A stretch of 64,000 nucleotides of DNA from Dictyobacter aurantiacus (GCF_003967515.1 NZ_BIFQ01000002.1:248001-312000); one strand, 5' to 3'; counted from the first letter of the stretch, positions 44,985 to 54,744 are shown. Translations and numbers: made by a program. The notes: generated by a model from the sequence alone, not told the origin.

Positions 44985-45629
44985 ATGATCCAGATTACCC
45001 GTGTCTTCGAACCTGTCCTGAACAAACACTACGGCTGTCCACAGGGAGTAATAGGACGCTTTGTGGGTGAATTGATGGTGCGCCAGCATGAAAAAGAGAC
45101 AAGCTGGACCGTCTCAATAGCGAATGTACAACCAACCGATCGCGTGCTAGAGTTTGGCTTTGGAGCCGGCAAAGCCATTCAACTATTAGAGCAAAAAGCA
45201 ACGCATGGCTACGTGTATGGAATTGATCTATCTGCCACGATGGTCAAACGTGCCCGGGAACGCAATGCGCACGCCGTCAAAGCAGGGCGGGTCACACTCC
45301 AGCAAGGAGAGGCCACGCGACTTCCTTTTGCGGACCATTACTTTGACAAAATAATCAGCATTCATACCTTCTATTGGTGGTCAGAAGAACCCCACGCAAT
45401 CCTCACAGAAATGTTTCGCGTGCTCAAACCAGGAGGCACGCTTCTCTTCACGTTCGCTTATGGCAAAACGGACGAGGAGCGAGACTATTATGATCAAGCA
45501 TTCATCGAAGAGCAGGTGTTTGCACCGATGAAAAGCGTCGGGTTTACGGCAGTATCGTCCAGACCAGGTCCCATCTCTCGTCAGTTCAAACACATCGCCG
45601 TGTTCGGCACCAGGCCCGCCACTTCATAA
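44985..45629 (+). CDS. Class I SAM-dependent methyltransferase
   Basis: The ATG at 44985 follows GAGGAA, giving 214 residues. SAM motifs are VLEFGFGAGKAIQLL, VYGIDLSATMVKRAR and FRVLKPGGTLLFTF, with an aromatic HTFYWWSEEP segment before motif III. The UbiE-like fold suggests a small-molecule acceptor. It is divergent from the antiporter and convergent with the kinase gene. Confidence 0.87.
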   Translation: MIQITRVFEPVLNKHYGCPQGVIGRFVGELMVRQHEKETSWTVSIANVQPTDRVLEFGFGAGKAIQLLEQKATHGYVYGIDLSATMVKRARERNAHAVKAGRVTLQQGEATRLPFADHYFDKIISIHTFYWWSEEPHAILTEMFRVLKPGGTLLFTFAYGKTDEERDYYDQAFIEEQVFAPMKSVGFTAVSSRPGPISRQFKHIAVFGTRPATS

Positions 45630-45741
45630 TAACATCTAAAGCTAGACGACAACCCGCACATCGCGCAACGACAAGCCTGTCTTTTGCGCGATGTAGCTAT
45701 TCGATCGCCTGTAAATCTTAGAACTAATCAAACACTAACTT

Positions 45742-47850
45742 CTATCTGGCAGGGATGGGAATGTTAATGATACGCCTGTGTACATCAATGATGTCAACAC
45801 TTTGGCTGTCGGAGCGCCAGTAGAGCGTTGCCCGGCTACTGTCATCGCCCACCGAGAATACAGATGACGTATCCAGCACCTGCTTTGTGCTTACATTCCA
45901 GAAGCTCATGTTATTTTCTGAGTTAAATGCAGCCAGGTGCTTTCCATTAGGAGACCATTTCAGGCCGGAATATATAAGATTTCTATGGCTGGCAGGATCA
46001 GCGAAGGTTATTCCTTGTATGGTGATGGGAGACCAGATACTCAACGGCCCTTGATAAGGGGCGGCAGCAATCCAGTTTCCGTCAGGCGACCAGCGCACAA
46101 CGGCATCAATATGCTCATGAGGGAACAACTGCGCCCGGGGAAGCGCATACGTATGACGCCACTTGAAAAGGGGACTCACTTCATAGACATTTAACACATC
46201 TTGCGCATTGTTGGTCACCAGCATCTTGCTATCAGGGGACCAATCAAGCGCCAGGATAGGGCTGAATAACGAAGAATCACTGGCAATAACATCACCGCTG
46301 GTGGGATTAAGGATCTGTAAATCTACCTTTCCGCTTTCAGCATCGCTCTGCGCTACCGCTATGTATCTGCCATCAGGCGACCAGGCCAGGCATGTATTTG
46401 CGTTAAGATTCCGGCCAAACGGATAAGCGGCGACCACATGGGTGGTCTGCTGTTGACGCCAGTCCCACACCGTGACACTTCCATCACCTGCGACAGTGGC
46501 AAAATGCCGGCTATCGGGTGACCAGGTAGGCTCAGGCCGAGGATTGACATCCTCTTCACCATCCCAGATTGGTCGGTTTTGACGAATATCCCAGACAAGA
46601 AAGATATCTGTATCGATACTGACACATGTATGCCCATCGGGAGCGAGCACACTGGTATACATGAATTGGTTATCATTCAAGATATTTTCCTGCAGACGCA
46701 AAGCCTTCGCTTGACGGTACGCATTAAAACCTTGCACTCCACCAAAGGCCACGGCCACGCCCAGAACCGTGCATCCGACAAGGATTGCCCGCCGCCGGAT
46801 GCGCCGTCTGGTTAACACTGGCCACGAAGTCTGGATCTGAACCTGTCCGGCCGTGGATGCTCCACCAACCCGCATCGGGGCTGGAGTGCCAGACCGTGGA
46901 TTACTACCAGCACGCTTGATGAGCAAGATTTCTCGATAAATCTCGGCGATCGAGGAAGGGCGTTCAGCAGAATTGAAACGCACCATCCGTTCAACCAGGG
47001 TTGCCAGTTCGCTAACGCCACTCTGCCCATAAGCACTTATAGGAGAGAATTTAAAGGGATTCTCCACCGGGTCCTCACCTGAGAGAAGATAGTGGAGCAG
47101 CGCGCCCAGGCTAAAGATGTCCGAGGCCGGCGTGGTCTGGGCCTTGCCATACTGCTCGGGCGCGGCATAGCCGGGCGAACCAAATGGGATGGTATCTCTG
47201 GCCTGCCCCGGCTTGAAGCGACGCGCGATGCCAAAGTCAATCAAATAGAGTTGTCCGGTCCTGCTCCGCATAATATTAGAAGGTTTCAGGTCGCGAAAGA
47301 TCACCGGCGGTTGGCGGCCATGCAGATAGCTCAGTACCTCACAAAGCTGTAGCGCGATCGAGAAGATCTCGTCAAAAGGCAATAGAGGAGCAGGCTGTGC
47401 CACAGCAGGAGTCGAGGAAACCTGAAGCTCAAGGTAGCGCTCCAGCGTCTCCCCTTCGATAAAATCCATCACCAGGTACCAGTGCTCTGGATCGGTAAAG
47501 TGATGATAGACATGTGGCAGGTTAATATGCGCCAGTTGCGATAGCAGGCGCACCTCACGGTTAAAAGCGTCCGTCGCCTCGATGGCCTGCTGAGCCGTCA
47601 ACTTGCTCAAGTTAATCTGCTTGAGAGCGCGAATGGCGTTCTTTTCCTGCGTATCCTGCACCTGGTAGACCGTCGCGAAACCACCCACGCCAACCTGCGC
47701 CAGCACACGGTAGCGCCCGCCAATCAGCTCACTCGCTGTATCATCATCGTCCCCCGGTAAGCCTAATTGATTCTGGCAGGCAAAACAGGTGACATCTTGT
47801 GAAGAATTAGCCGCGCCACAGCGGGCACAGTAAAGCATTTTCGCGGTCAT
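45742..47850 (-). CDS. Zinc-ribbon Ser/Thr protein kinase with WD40-like propeller
   Basis: The 702-residue protein begins with a zinc ribbon (CARCG ... CFACQ, residues 8-26). The kinase domain (about 44-310) has the glycine loop VGVGGFATVY, the Lys in ALKQIN, catalytic DLKPSN (with Phe-Arg in place of His-Arg before it) and DFGIARR. One membrane helix (about 352-375) follows, then an extracytoplasmic propeller of repeats such as WSPDSRHFATVAGDG and WSPNGKHLAAF. It likely senses an external cue through the propeller. The start could be the Met four residues later; no clear ribosome site is seen. Confidence 0.9.
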   Translation of the reverse strand: MTAKMLYCARCGAANSSQDVTCFACQNQLGLPGDDDDTASELIGGRYRVLAQVGVGGFATVYQVQDTQEKNAIRALKQINLSKLTAQQAIEATDAFNREVRLLSQLAHINLPHVYHHFTDPEHWYLVMDFIEGETLERYLELQVSSTPAVAQPAPLLPFDEIFSIALQLCEVLSYLHGRQPPVIFRDLKPSNIMRSRTGQLYLIDFGIARRFKPGQARDTIPFGSPGYAAPEQYGKAQTTPASDIFSLGALLHYLLSGEDPVENPFKFSPISAYGQSGVSELATLVERMVRFNSAERPSSIAEIYREILLIKRAGSNPRSGTPAPMRVGGASTAGQVQIQTSWPVLTRRRIRRRAILVGCTVLGVAVAFGGVQGFNAYRQAKALRLQENILNDNQFMYTSVLAPDGHTCVSIDTDIFLVWDIRQNRPIWDGEEDVNPRPEPTWSPDSRHFATVAGDGSVTVWDWRQQQTTHVVAAYPFGRNLNANTCLAWSPDGRYIAVAQSDAESGKVDLQILNPTSGDVIASDSSLFSPILALDWSPDSKMLVTNNAQDVLNVYEVSPLFKWRHTYALPRAQLFPHEHIDAVVRWSPDGNWIAAAPYQGPLSIWSPITIQGITFADPASHRNLIYSGLKWSPNGKHLAAFNSENNMSFWNVSTKQVLDTSSVFSVGDDSSRATLYWRSDSQSVDIIDVHRRIINIPIPAR

Positions 47851-47901
47851 AGCATAATTGCATTCATAGAGAAACTCTTTTCCATCTGAGTGATCTTCAA
47901 T

Positions 47902-48912
47902 TTAACGTGCAACACTAGAGGCAAGAGCGCTAAAAATAGCTATAAGTAGAACAACACTTATAATTACTAGAACGAGCGCGATAATGGGGAGGATAAGGAC
48001 TGCCAGGGTAGCCCTTCCCCCACTTAAGCGGTGAACGGCCATGGTCATCAAAATCATCAGGACATACATGTAGATGCCGACCGCAGCGCTTAAAAAGAAA
48101 CCCACAAATGGAATCAGGAGCAGCAATCCACTAATAATCTGGATTGGTACATAGAAAAGCAAGGCACTATAAACGTACTCGATGAACTCTCCCTGCCCCT
48201 TGAAGAGTTTGGCGATAAAGTAGTAGATTGTCCAGTTTATGAACAAAGAGATGGGCGTTGAAAAGAGCGCGGTCAAACTGCCCTGTAGGGCCATTCCTTT
48301 ATACATATCCGCAAAGCTGGTTGTGCCGATTTTTGGTAGATTGAACAGCGATACAAACGTCGGAAGCACGTAGGTATAGGCCGCAAAACTAATCAACGCT
48401 CCAATGATGGCAATGAAGGCAATCTGCACCCAGATAATATTCCAGGCCGCCTTCTGCTTCTCCTCGGCAAAGGTTGCGGCGCTCGGTCTCGTCAAAACTC
48501 TCAAATATTGTTTGGGGAGCTGCTTGATCGCCTCACCCAGGGGCAATGGCTGGCGATTATTAGCCCGGGGGGGATAAGGTTGCCCGTTTGGAGGTGACGG
48601 ATAGCCATATCCAGGATAAGGCTGCCCGTTTGGAGGTGGCGGATAACCATATCCGGGATTTGGTTGCCCATTTGGAGGTGGTGGATAGCCATATCCAGGA
48701 TTTGGCTGCTCGTTTGGGGGCGGATAATTATAGTAAGCGCTGGGAGGTGGCGGATAACTATTCTCAGGTGAAGCCTGGTCATCAGACAATGAGGAATATT
48801 CACGATAAGGCAACGATCCATCGGGTACGGAAGGATATATAGTATCGGGCTTCTCATCCGAGTGGGGGGATTGGGATGCTGGATTATTGTTCTGATTAGA
48901 TTCTTCAGACAT
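47902..48912 (-). CDS. Yip1-domain membrane protein with Pro/Gly/Tyr-rich N-terminus
   Basis: The ATG at 48912 follows AGAGGA, giving 336 residues. Residues ~30-120 are low-complexity repeats of the type PNPGYGYPPPPNGQ. Residues ~145-336 contain five or six helices resembling the Yip1 superfamily. Function is unknown; Pro/Tyr-rich tails often mediate protein contacts. The gene lies 51 bases downstream of the kinase's start on the same strand, so they may be co-transcribed. Confidence 0.8.
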   Translation of the reverse strand: MSEESNQNNNPASQSPHSDEKPDTIYPSVPDGSLPYREYSSLSDDQASPENSYPPPPSAYYNYPPPNEQPNPGYGYPPPPNGQPNPGYGYPPPPNGQPYPGYGYPSPPNGQPYPPRANNRQPLPLGEAIKQLPKQYLRVLTRPSAATFAEEKQKAAWNIIWVQIAFIAIIGALISFAAYTYVLPTFVSLFNLPKIGTTSFADMYKGMALQGSLTALFSTPISLFINWTIYYFIAKLFKGQGEFIEYVYSALLFYVPIQIISGLLLLIPFVGFFLSAAVGIYMYVLMILMTMAVHRLSGGRATLAVLILPIIALVLVIISVVLLIAIFSALASSVAR

Positions 48913-48957
48913 ATAAAATCCTCTTTTTCTCTGCAAACATCTAATTCTGCAGAGAGC

Positions 48958-48990
48958 TTAGAATAAAAGCTATTAAGGCTTTTATTCTAA
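48958..48990. other. 13-bp-stem hairpin in divergent promoter region
   Basis: TTAGAATAAAAGC (48958-48970) pairs with GCTTTTATTCTAA (48978-48990). It lies 46 bases upstream of the Yip1 gene and may be a leader hairpin or operator. Confidence 0.5.
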
Positions 48991-49028
48991 TAGAAACACA
49001 TCAATTAATCAATACCAGGGCATTTCCC

Positions 49029-49077
49029 TTGACTTATGCTTTTTTACTGGTTACTATTTATTCAATCGATTGAATAA
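49029..49077 (+). promoter_or_regulatory. Promoter with TetR-type palindromic operator
   Basis: TTGACT (49029-49034) and TACTAT (49052-49057) are separated by 17 bases. A perfect 20-bp palindrome, TTATTCAATCGATTGAATAA, starts immediately after the -10 box at 49058. It lies 27 bases before the TetR gene's GTG and would let that protein repress the four-gene operon. Confidence 0.8.
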
Positions 49078-49103
49078 TTTTTTATATGGCGAAAGGAGCT
49101 AGC

Positions 49104-49718
49104 GTGGTCAAGTTGGAGCCGATCAGCGCGCGGCGGGCGGCGATTATCGAGGCGGCGCTGCGCGTGCTGGCGCGCGATGGCATCGCTGAGACGACGACTC
49201 GTAAGATCGCGGCCGAGGCGCAGGTCAATCAGGCCATGCTGCGCTACTATTTTGGGAGCAAGGATGATCTGCTGTTCGCGGTACTGCAGACGCTGATGCA
49301 GCAGACCGGCGAGATCGTGGGATCAGTTGGCTTCGAAGGCCGCACGCTACCCGAGGCGATCGCGCATGGTCTGCGGGCCTTCTGGTCCCATGTCGAGTCT
49401 TATCCTGAGCAGCAAATCATCCAGTATGAGTTGACGCTCTACGCCCTGCGCCATCCTGAGTCGGCCTGGCTGGCCCGCCAGCAGTATGATGGCTACTGCG
49501 CGGTCGTCGAGGCGCTATTTGAGAAGGCCATGCAGGACACGGAACAGACCTGCGCGATCCCGGCGACCGAACTGGCACGCTTCGTGGTGGCTGGCATCGA
49601 TGGCCTCATCCTGCAATTTATCAGCGATCGCGATACGGTCAGGGCCCGACGCGATCTGGAGCATCTGATCGCATCGGTCACGTTATTGGCGCTACATTCT
49701 ACCGGGCAACCATCATAG
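49104..49718 (+). CDS. TetR-family repressor of the downstream operon
   Basis: I choose GTG at 49104, 5 bases after AAAGGAG; the ATG at 49086 has no site. The 204-residue product has the TetR HTH (LARDGIAETTTRKIAAEAQV, NQAMLRYYFGSKDDL). The C-terminal domain is a typical ligand domain. The next gene starts 21 bases later, and the palindrome sits on the promoter, so it likely autoregulates the operon. Confidence 0.9.
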   Translation: MVKLEPISARRAAIIEAALRVLARDGIAETTTRKIAAEAQVNQAMLRYYFGSKDDLLFAVLQTLMQQTGEIVGSVGFEGRTLPEAIAHGLRAFWSHVESYPEQQIIQYELTLYALRHPESAWLARQQYDGYCAVVEALFEKAMQDTEQTCAIPATELARFVVAGIDGLILQFISDRDTVRARRDLEHLIASVTLLALHSTGQPS

Positions 49719-49739
49719 AAGATAAAGGAGCCTCGATCC

Positions 49740-50981
49740 ATGAGTATATCCGCCGATCCCCCCGCATCCTCTCCGGCACAGGTGCAGGAAGCACGCGATT
49801 ATCAATACTATAAGAAGATCCTGGCGGGCCGCGCATTGCCGCTGGCCTACGTAGATCTGGATCTGCTGGACCAGAATATCCAGGCGGTGGCGGAACGGGC
49901 CCATGGCAAGCGTATCCGCGTGGCCTCGAAATCGGTGCGCAGCGTGTGGGTGCTCAAGCACATCATGGCGGCCGATCCCTGCTTCCAGGGCATTATGTGC
50001 TTTACGGCCCGCGAAGCGGTATACCTGGCCTCCCAGGGCTTTGATGACCTGCTGCTAGGCTATCCATCCTGGCACGAACAGGATATCGCTGCGGTGGCCG
50101 CCGCGATCAAGGCCGGAACGCACATCACGCTGATGATCGATAGTGTTGCGCATATCACCCGGATCGAGCAGGTCGCCAGCCAGCACGGAGTGCCGATTCC
50201 GGTCTGCCTGGATCTGGATATGGCTCTGCACCTGCCCGGACTGCACGTGGGCGTCTGGCGCAGTTCGCTGCGCACACCAGAGCAGATACGACCGGTGCTG
50301 GAGAGCATCGCGGCCTCTCAGCACGTGCTGCTGGATGGCATCATGGGCTATGAGGCCCAGGTGGCGGGCCTGGGCGATAACTATCCCAAAAGCGCGGTAA
50401 AAAACGCGCTGGTGCGCTATCTGAAGGGACGCTCGATCCGCGAGGCTGCGGCGCGCCGCTCTACTGCTATCTCCTTGATCGAGGGCTACCAGTTGTCGCC
50501 GCTACGCTTTGTGAATGGTGGTGGCACCGGCAGCGTCCACACTACCCGCGAAGAGGAGGCCGTCACCGAGATCACAGTGGGCTCCGGCTTCTACGCGCCC
50601 GCGCTGTTCGACAATTACCGTGACTTCCGCTATCAGCCAGCGGCCGGCTTCGCCATTGAGATCGTGCGCCGTCCTACGCCGACAATCTATACCTGCCTGG
50701 GTGGCGGCTATATCGCCTCGGGCACCGTTGGACGTGATAGATTGCCGCAACCCTACCTCCCTGTTGGAGCTCGTCTGGAGCCATTGGAGGGGGCTGGAGA
50801 GGTGCAGACCCCCATTCACTATACCGGACCGGAAAACCTCCAACCGGGCGATCCGATCCTGCTGCGTCACAGTAAGGCTGGCGAACTCTGTGAACGTTTT
50901 AACTCCCTGCTGCTTATCTCTCACGGCACCATCGTCGATGAGGTCACTACCTATCGTGGCGATGGCCAATGTTTTCTATAA
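49740..50981 (+). CDS. PLP-dependent D-threonine aldolase/D-serine dehydratase-like enzyme
   Basis: The 413-residue protein has an alanine-racemase-type barrel at the N-terminus with the PLP Lys in RIRVASKSVRSVWVL. The C-terminal domain contains HSKAGELCERFN, a metal-site motif of D-threonine aldolase/D-serine deaminase relatives. Such enzymes cleave or deaminate D-beta-hydroxy amino acids. An AAAGGAG site precedes the ATG. It is the first enzyme of the TetR operon. Confidence 0.82.
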   Translation: MSISADPPASSPAQVQEARDYQYYKKILAGRALPLAYVDLDLLDQNIQAVAERAHGKRIRVASKSVRSVWVLKHIMAADPCFQGIMCFTAREAVYLASQGFDDLLLGYPSWHEQDIAAVAAAIKAGTHITLMIDSVAHITRIEQVASQHGVPIPVCLDLDMALHLPGLHVGVWRSSLRTPEQIRPVLESIAASQHVLLDGIMGYEAQVAGLGDNYPKSAVKNALVRYLKGRSIREAAARRSTAISLIEGYQLSPLRFVNGGGTGSVHTTREEEAVTEITVGSGFYAPALFDNYRDFRYQPAAGFAIEIVRRPTPTIYTCLGGGYIASGTVGRDRLPQPYLPVGARLEPLEGAGEVQTPIHYTGPENLQPGDPILLRHSKAGELCERFNSLLLISHGTIVDEVTTYRGDGQCFL

Positions 50982-51044
50982 CATTGATCGAATCCTATTT
51001 AATACTATCCGATATATCTTTTTATTTGATGTGAGGAGACTCCA

Positions 51045-52370
51045 ATGGCCACAGAACAAACACTCCACTGGCGCAACTGGTCCGGCTCTGTCCGTACCAG
51101 CCTGCAACAGGTGGTCCAGCCATCCGACATCGCGGAACTGGCCCACCTGCTCCACTACTACCAGAGTACCGGACGCCATGTGCGTGTGGTGGGGGCGGGC
51201 CACTCATTCACCCCACTGGTCGAAACCGGTGATATTCTGGTCTCCCTCGATAACCTGCAGGGTATTGAGGAGGTTGATCTGGCGGCGGGGACGGCCATGG
51301 TACTGGGTGGAACGCGTCTGAAGGAGCTGGGCGATGCCCTGCTGTCGCATGGCGTGGCTCAGGAGAATCTCGGGGACATCGATGTGCAGAGTATCGCGGG
51401 CGCCATCAGTACCGGCACGCATGGCACCGGCGTCCGCTTCGGCAACCTGTCCACTCAGGTCGAGGAACTGACCCTGGTCACCGCCAGTGGTGAGATTCTG
51501 GTCTGCTCCGCCGAGCATAACGCGGAGATCTTTAAGGCCGCTCAAGTCTCGCTGGGCCTGCTGGGCGTGATTGTCCGCGTCAAATTGCGCGTCGTCCCGG
51601 CCACCCGCCTACACTTCAAGAGCCACCGCGAGCGCCTGGACGTGTGCATGGACAACATTGAATACTATAAGAACAACAACGATCATTTTGAGTTCTTCTG
51701 GATGCCGCATACAGAGTGGGTGCAGGCCAAGTTCCTGAATGAGACGCGGGACGAGGCCAGCGGCAGCAATCTATGGGGACAATTCAATAAGGTGGTGCTG
51801 GAGAACGGGCTGTACTGGCTACTCTCGGAGACATGTCGCCTGCGTCCAGCGTGGACGCCTGCGATCAGCAAGCTGTCGGCCCAGGGCATCGCCAGCGTGG
51901 ATGAGGTGGACTATAGCCACCGGCTCTTCGCCACGCCGCGCGCGGTGCGCTTTCAGGAGATGGAGTATAACATTCCGGCCGAGCACTTCCCAGCGGTGCT
52001 GCAGGAGATCAAGCAGAGTATTGAAACCCATCATACACGGGTGCATTTTCCAGTGGAGTGCCGCTTTGTACAGGCCGACGATATCTGGCTAAGCCCGGCC
52101 TACCAGCGTACATCCGCATATGTGGCGGTGCATATGTATAAAGGCATGCCCTATCGCGAGTATTTTCAACAGATTGAGGAGATCTTTAAGCACTACCAGG
52201 GGCGTCCCCATTGGGGCAAGCTGCATACGCAGGATGCCGAGAGCCTGGCGCGGCTCTATCCGCGCTGGCAGGACTTCCAGCGGATACGGGCCTCGCTTGA
52301 TCCACAGGGTCTGTTCCTCAATGCCTATCTACGCAGCCTGTTCGCTATCAACGAGCCGGCCGCGCTCTGA
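51045..52370 (+). CDS. FAD-linked aldonolactone/alditol oxidase
   Basis: The 441-residue protein has a VAO-type FAD domain (about 15-185) with VVGAGHSFTPL, whose His is the usual covalent flavin attachment, and TGTHGTGVRFGNLSTQ. The C-terminal domain ends with PHWGKLHTQD, the HWxK motif of L-gulonolactone/arabinonolactone oxidases. It would oxidise a polyol or sugar lactone with oxygen. A GAGGAG site precedes the ATG. In the operon it may act on a product linked to the PLP enzyme's substrate. Confidence 0.85.
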   Translation: MATEQTLHWRNWSGSVRTSLQQVVQPSDIAELAHLLHYYQSTGRHVRVVGAGHSFTPLVETGDILVSLDNLQGIEEVDLAAGTAMVLGGTRLKELGDALLSHGVAQENLGDIDVQSIAGAISTGTHGTGVRFGNLSTQVEELTLVTASGEILVCSAEHNAEIFKAAQVSLGLLGVIVRVKLRVVPATRLHFKSHRERLDVCMDNIEYYKNNNDHFEFFWMPHTEWVQAKFLNETRDEASGSNLWGQFNKVVLENGLYWLLSETCRLRPAWTPAISKLSAQGIASVDEVDYSHRLFATPRAVRFQEMEYNIPAEHFPAVLQEIKQSIETHHTRVHFPVECRFVQADDIWLSPAYQRTSAYVAVHMYKGMPYREYFQQIEEIFKHYQGRPHWGKLHTQDAESLARLYPRWQDFQRIRASLDPQGLFLNAYLRSLFAINEPAAL

Positions 52371-52402
52371 TTGTCCGCTTCAGCTTCAGCAAGGAGTGCC
52401 AC

Positions 52403-53812
52403 ATGAGTGATGCGTCGTCCCCCGTTCCGGCTAGCCCCCCGGCAACGCCCGCGCTGGGAAAAGGGATTCTTGGTCTGCGCCACGCGGTGGTGATCTCGGT
52501 GGCGGTGATGTCGCCGGCCGCCTCGATCTTCTTTAACACGATCCCCCAGGCCGGCGTGGTGGGTGCGGCCGTCCCTCTCTGCTACGTGATCGGCTTTATC
52601 GTGGCCCTGCTGGTCGCCAACCAGTATAGCGAGATGTCGCGCGAGCTGCCCTCAAGCGGCTCGGCCTACACCTACGTGCGCGAGGGACTCAGCCCCCACT
52701 GGGGCTTCCTGACGGGCTGGCTGGGCCTGATCGCCGTCGCGGTTGGCGCTCCCTATTCCTTCGTCCTGATGAGCGCTAACATCCAGACCCTGGTGCTGCG
52801 CTGGTTCGGTCTGCAGGTCAGCTGGATCTTCTGGTTTGTGCTGGCGGTCGGTATCGTCTTCGCGCTCTGCTACACCGGCATTCGCCAGTCGCTGAGCGTG
52901 GATATGACCCTGCTGGCCTTTGAGATCGGCATCTGCCTGATCCTGGCGCTGCTGATCCTGTTCCATGTGGGCGCTCAGGGTGGGCTGAGCGCGGCCCCGT
53001 TTAGCGTCGGGCAGGTACCCAGAAACGGTGATCTGACGGTCGGAGTTATCCTTGCGGTGCTGAGCTTTATCGGCTTTGAGACGGCGGCTACGCTGGGCGA
53101 GGAGACCAGCAATCCTCATCGCAACATTCCACAGGCGGTCTTCGGCTCAATGCTGGTGGTGGGCGTCTTCTACGTGCTGATGGCCTACGTGGCGACGGTT
53201 GGCTATGGCATCAACAATATGGCCAGCGGTTACGCCAATGACCCTGCACCCTTCGATACGCTGGGCCGTCACTTCAGCGGCGGCCTATTCGCCAGTATCA
53301 TCGATCTGGCCGGGACGCTCTCGTTCTTTAGCGCGGCCCTGGCCATCATCAACGGCGGCGCGCGCATCATCTACACCGTGGGACGTGACGGTCTGCTGCC
53401 ACGCTGGACCGCCCTGACGCACGCCACACATCAGACGCCGATCGGGGCCGTCACCCTGCTCTGCGTCTTCGCCCTCGCCTGCGGCATCCCCATGGGCATC
53501 CTCATGACGCCCATTACCGCCTTCTCCTTCCTCGGCACACTGGACGCGCTCTTCATCCTCCCCATCTATATCCTGGTCAACATCGCCTGCGTCCGCTTCT
53601 TCTGGCGCCGGCGCCGTAACCAGTTCAAGCCCATCCGCCACCTGCTCATCCCAATCCTGAGCACCCTGCTGATGGGAGTCATCTTCGTCGCCGCCTTCGT
53701 CTCGCCGGGACCCGCTCCGCTCAGCTTCGTCCCCATCGTTGTCGGAGCCTGGATCGTCGCCGGCCTCATCATCCTCTGGCTCCTGCGTACCAGAATCACT
53801 ACCATATCATAA
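52403..53812 (+). CDS. APC-family amino acid permease
   Basis: The 469-residue protein has about 12 helices. The N-terminal VISVAVMSPAASIFFNTI and NQYSEMSRELPSSGSAYTYV, plus FIGFETAATLGEET, are typical APC motifs. It imports an amino acid or amine, presumably the substrate of the upstream PLP enzyme. AGGAG lies before the ATG. It is the last gene of the TetR operon. Confidence 0.92.
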   Translation: MSDASSPVPASPPATPALGKGILGLRHAVVISVAVMSPAASIFFNTIPQAGVVGAAVPLCYVIGFIVALLVANQYSEMSRELPSSGSAYTYVREGLSPHWGFLTGWLGLIAVAVGAPYSFVLMSANIQTLVLRWFGLQVSWIFWFVLAVGIVFALCYTGIRQSLSVDMTLLAFEIGICLILALLILFHVGAQGGLSAAPFSVGQVPRNGDLTVGVILAVLSFIGFETAATLGEETSNPHRNIPQAVFGSMLVVGVFYVLMAYVATVGYGINNMASGYANDPAPFDTLGRHFSGGLFASIIDLAGTLSFFSAALAIINGGARIIYTVGRDGLLPRWTALTHATHQTPIGAVTLLCVFALACGIPMGILMTPITAFSFLGTLDALFILPIYILVNIACVRFFWRRRRNQFKPIRHLLIPILSTLLMGVIFVAAFVSPGPAPLSFVPIVVGAWIVAGLIILWLLRTRITTIS

Positions 53813-53831
53813 GTTCGGTCCTTGCGACCGA

Positions 53832-54446
53832 TTAACTATTCACACAGAGCGGAAGGCCGAACAACGCAGACCCTGCTCGCGCTCTTTCGCTCGCTTCAAC
53901 AGAGGGAGGAACGAGCGCCAGCTTATCAGCTGCGATGAAATAGACCTTGCTGGCGATCTGAAATCCGGCCTTCTCAATCCCACGTTGAGAGGCCACATTC
54001 TCATGCTGATGGACGATCCAGAAACGCTCGTTCTCCTCCTCACATCGTAAAATATGTTGAAGCAAGCGGGGGTAGATGCCCTGACCGCGCCACGCGGGCA
54101 GCGTAATAAAATAATAAAGGTAGCGGTTTCCTATCGGAACCTCAAATTTAACCAGCCCACCACCAAATTCGGCCCGCCCGCCCGCCGACCAGCCAACAGC
54201 CACCGGAAGTGCCCCCATATATGCCAGATAGGCGCGATGACCCGCCCCCAACATGCTCATCACCGCCTCCTCAGTCGTTGCCATCAACCCGGCGAGCGCC
54301 GCGCTATCCACCGATTGCTCGATCACAAGATCGGCAAGCAGAGGCAAGGCGGGCAAAGAATCCTCCCTCCACCATGTCCACAACAATCCGGCCTGCTGTC
54401 CCAAAGTAAAGCTTCCCTGCTCCATCCGTATTTTGCTCTCTTTCAT
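53832..54446 (-). CDS. GNAT-family N-acetyltransferase
   Basis: The 204-residue protein contains the acetyl-CoA motif LPAWRGQGIYPRLLQHIL and a C-terminal NVASQRGIEKAGFQIASKVYF, both GNAT hallmarks. The acceptor is unknown. The start could be the Met seven residues later (54425). It converges on the end of the permease gene with 19 bases between. Confidence 0.85.
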   Translation of the reverse strand: MKESKIRMEQGSFTLGQQAGLLWTWWREDSLPALPLLADLVIEQSVDSAALAGLMATTEEAVMSMLGAGHRAYLAYMGALPVAVGWSAGGRAEFGGGLVKFEVPIGNRYLYYFITLPAWRGQGIYPRLLQHILRCEEENERFWIVHQHENVASQRGIEKAGFQIASKVYFIAADKLALVPPSVEASERARAGSALFGLPLCVNS

Positions 54447-54526
54447 TAAAAAATGTAATTGTCATTGTACCATGAGCAAAAAAGCAAGAAGCACGTATAA
54501 CACTCCCCGAAGGAAACAAGCACCCT

Positions 54527-54710
54527 CGTAGGTGCCGGGCTTGCCCCCAATACTTTCAACTTAAGGGCCCAAAGCATTGCTTATCACGTTAATTTGAGCT
54601 CAAAAGCGCCACATGTAATGTCTTCATTTCGCTTAAGTTGAAAGTATTGGGGCTTGCCCCGGCTTGTCGCGCAGCGACCCCGTTGATCATGTCCCCAACA
54701 TGCTCGCCCT
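54527..54710 (+). repeat. GTAGGTGCCGGGC repeat, copy 5, interrupted
   Basis: The left part is CGTAGGTGCCGGGCTTGCCC (54527 onward) and the right part resumes GGGCTTGCCCCGGCTTGTCG at 54650. The 102-bp insert between them is listed separately. The right part ends with the GTCGCGCAGCGACCCCGT stem shared with copy 1. Confidence 0.85.
54548..54649. mobile_element. 102-bp miniature inverted-repeat transposable element
   Basis: Ends are perfect 18-bp inverted repeats, CAATACTTTCAACTTAAG and its complement. It is flanked by an 11-bp direct duplication GGGCTTGCCCC (54537-54547 and 54650-54660), which is single in the uninterrupted repeat copies. It encodes no protein, so it must have been moved by a transposase elsewhere. 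Confidence 0.85.
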
Positions 54711-54744
54711 CACGTCCATATTCCACCAAAGGCATCCTCTCACC

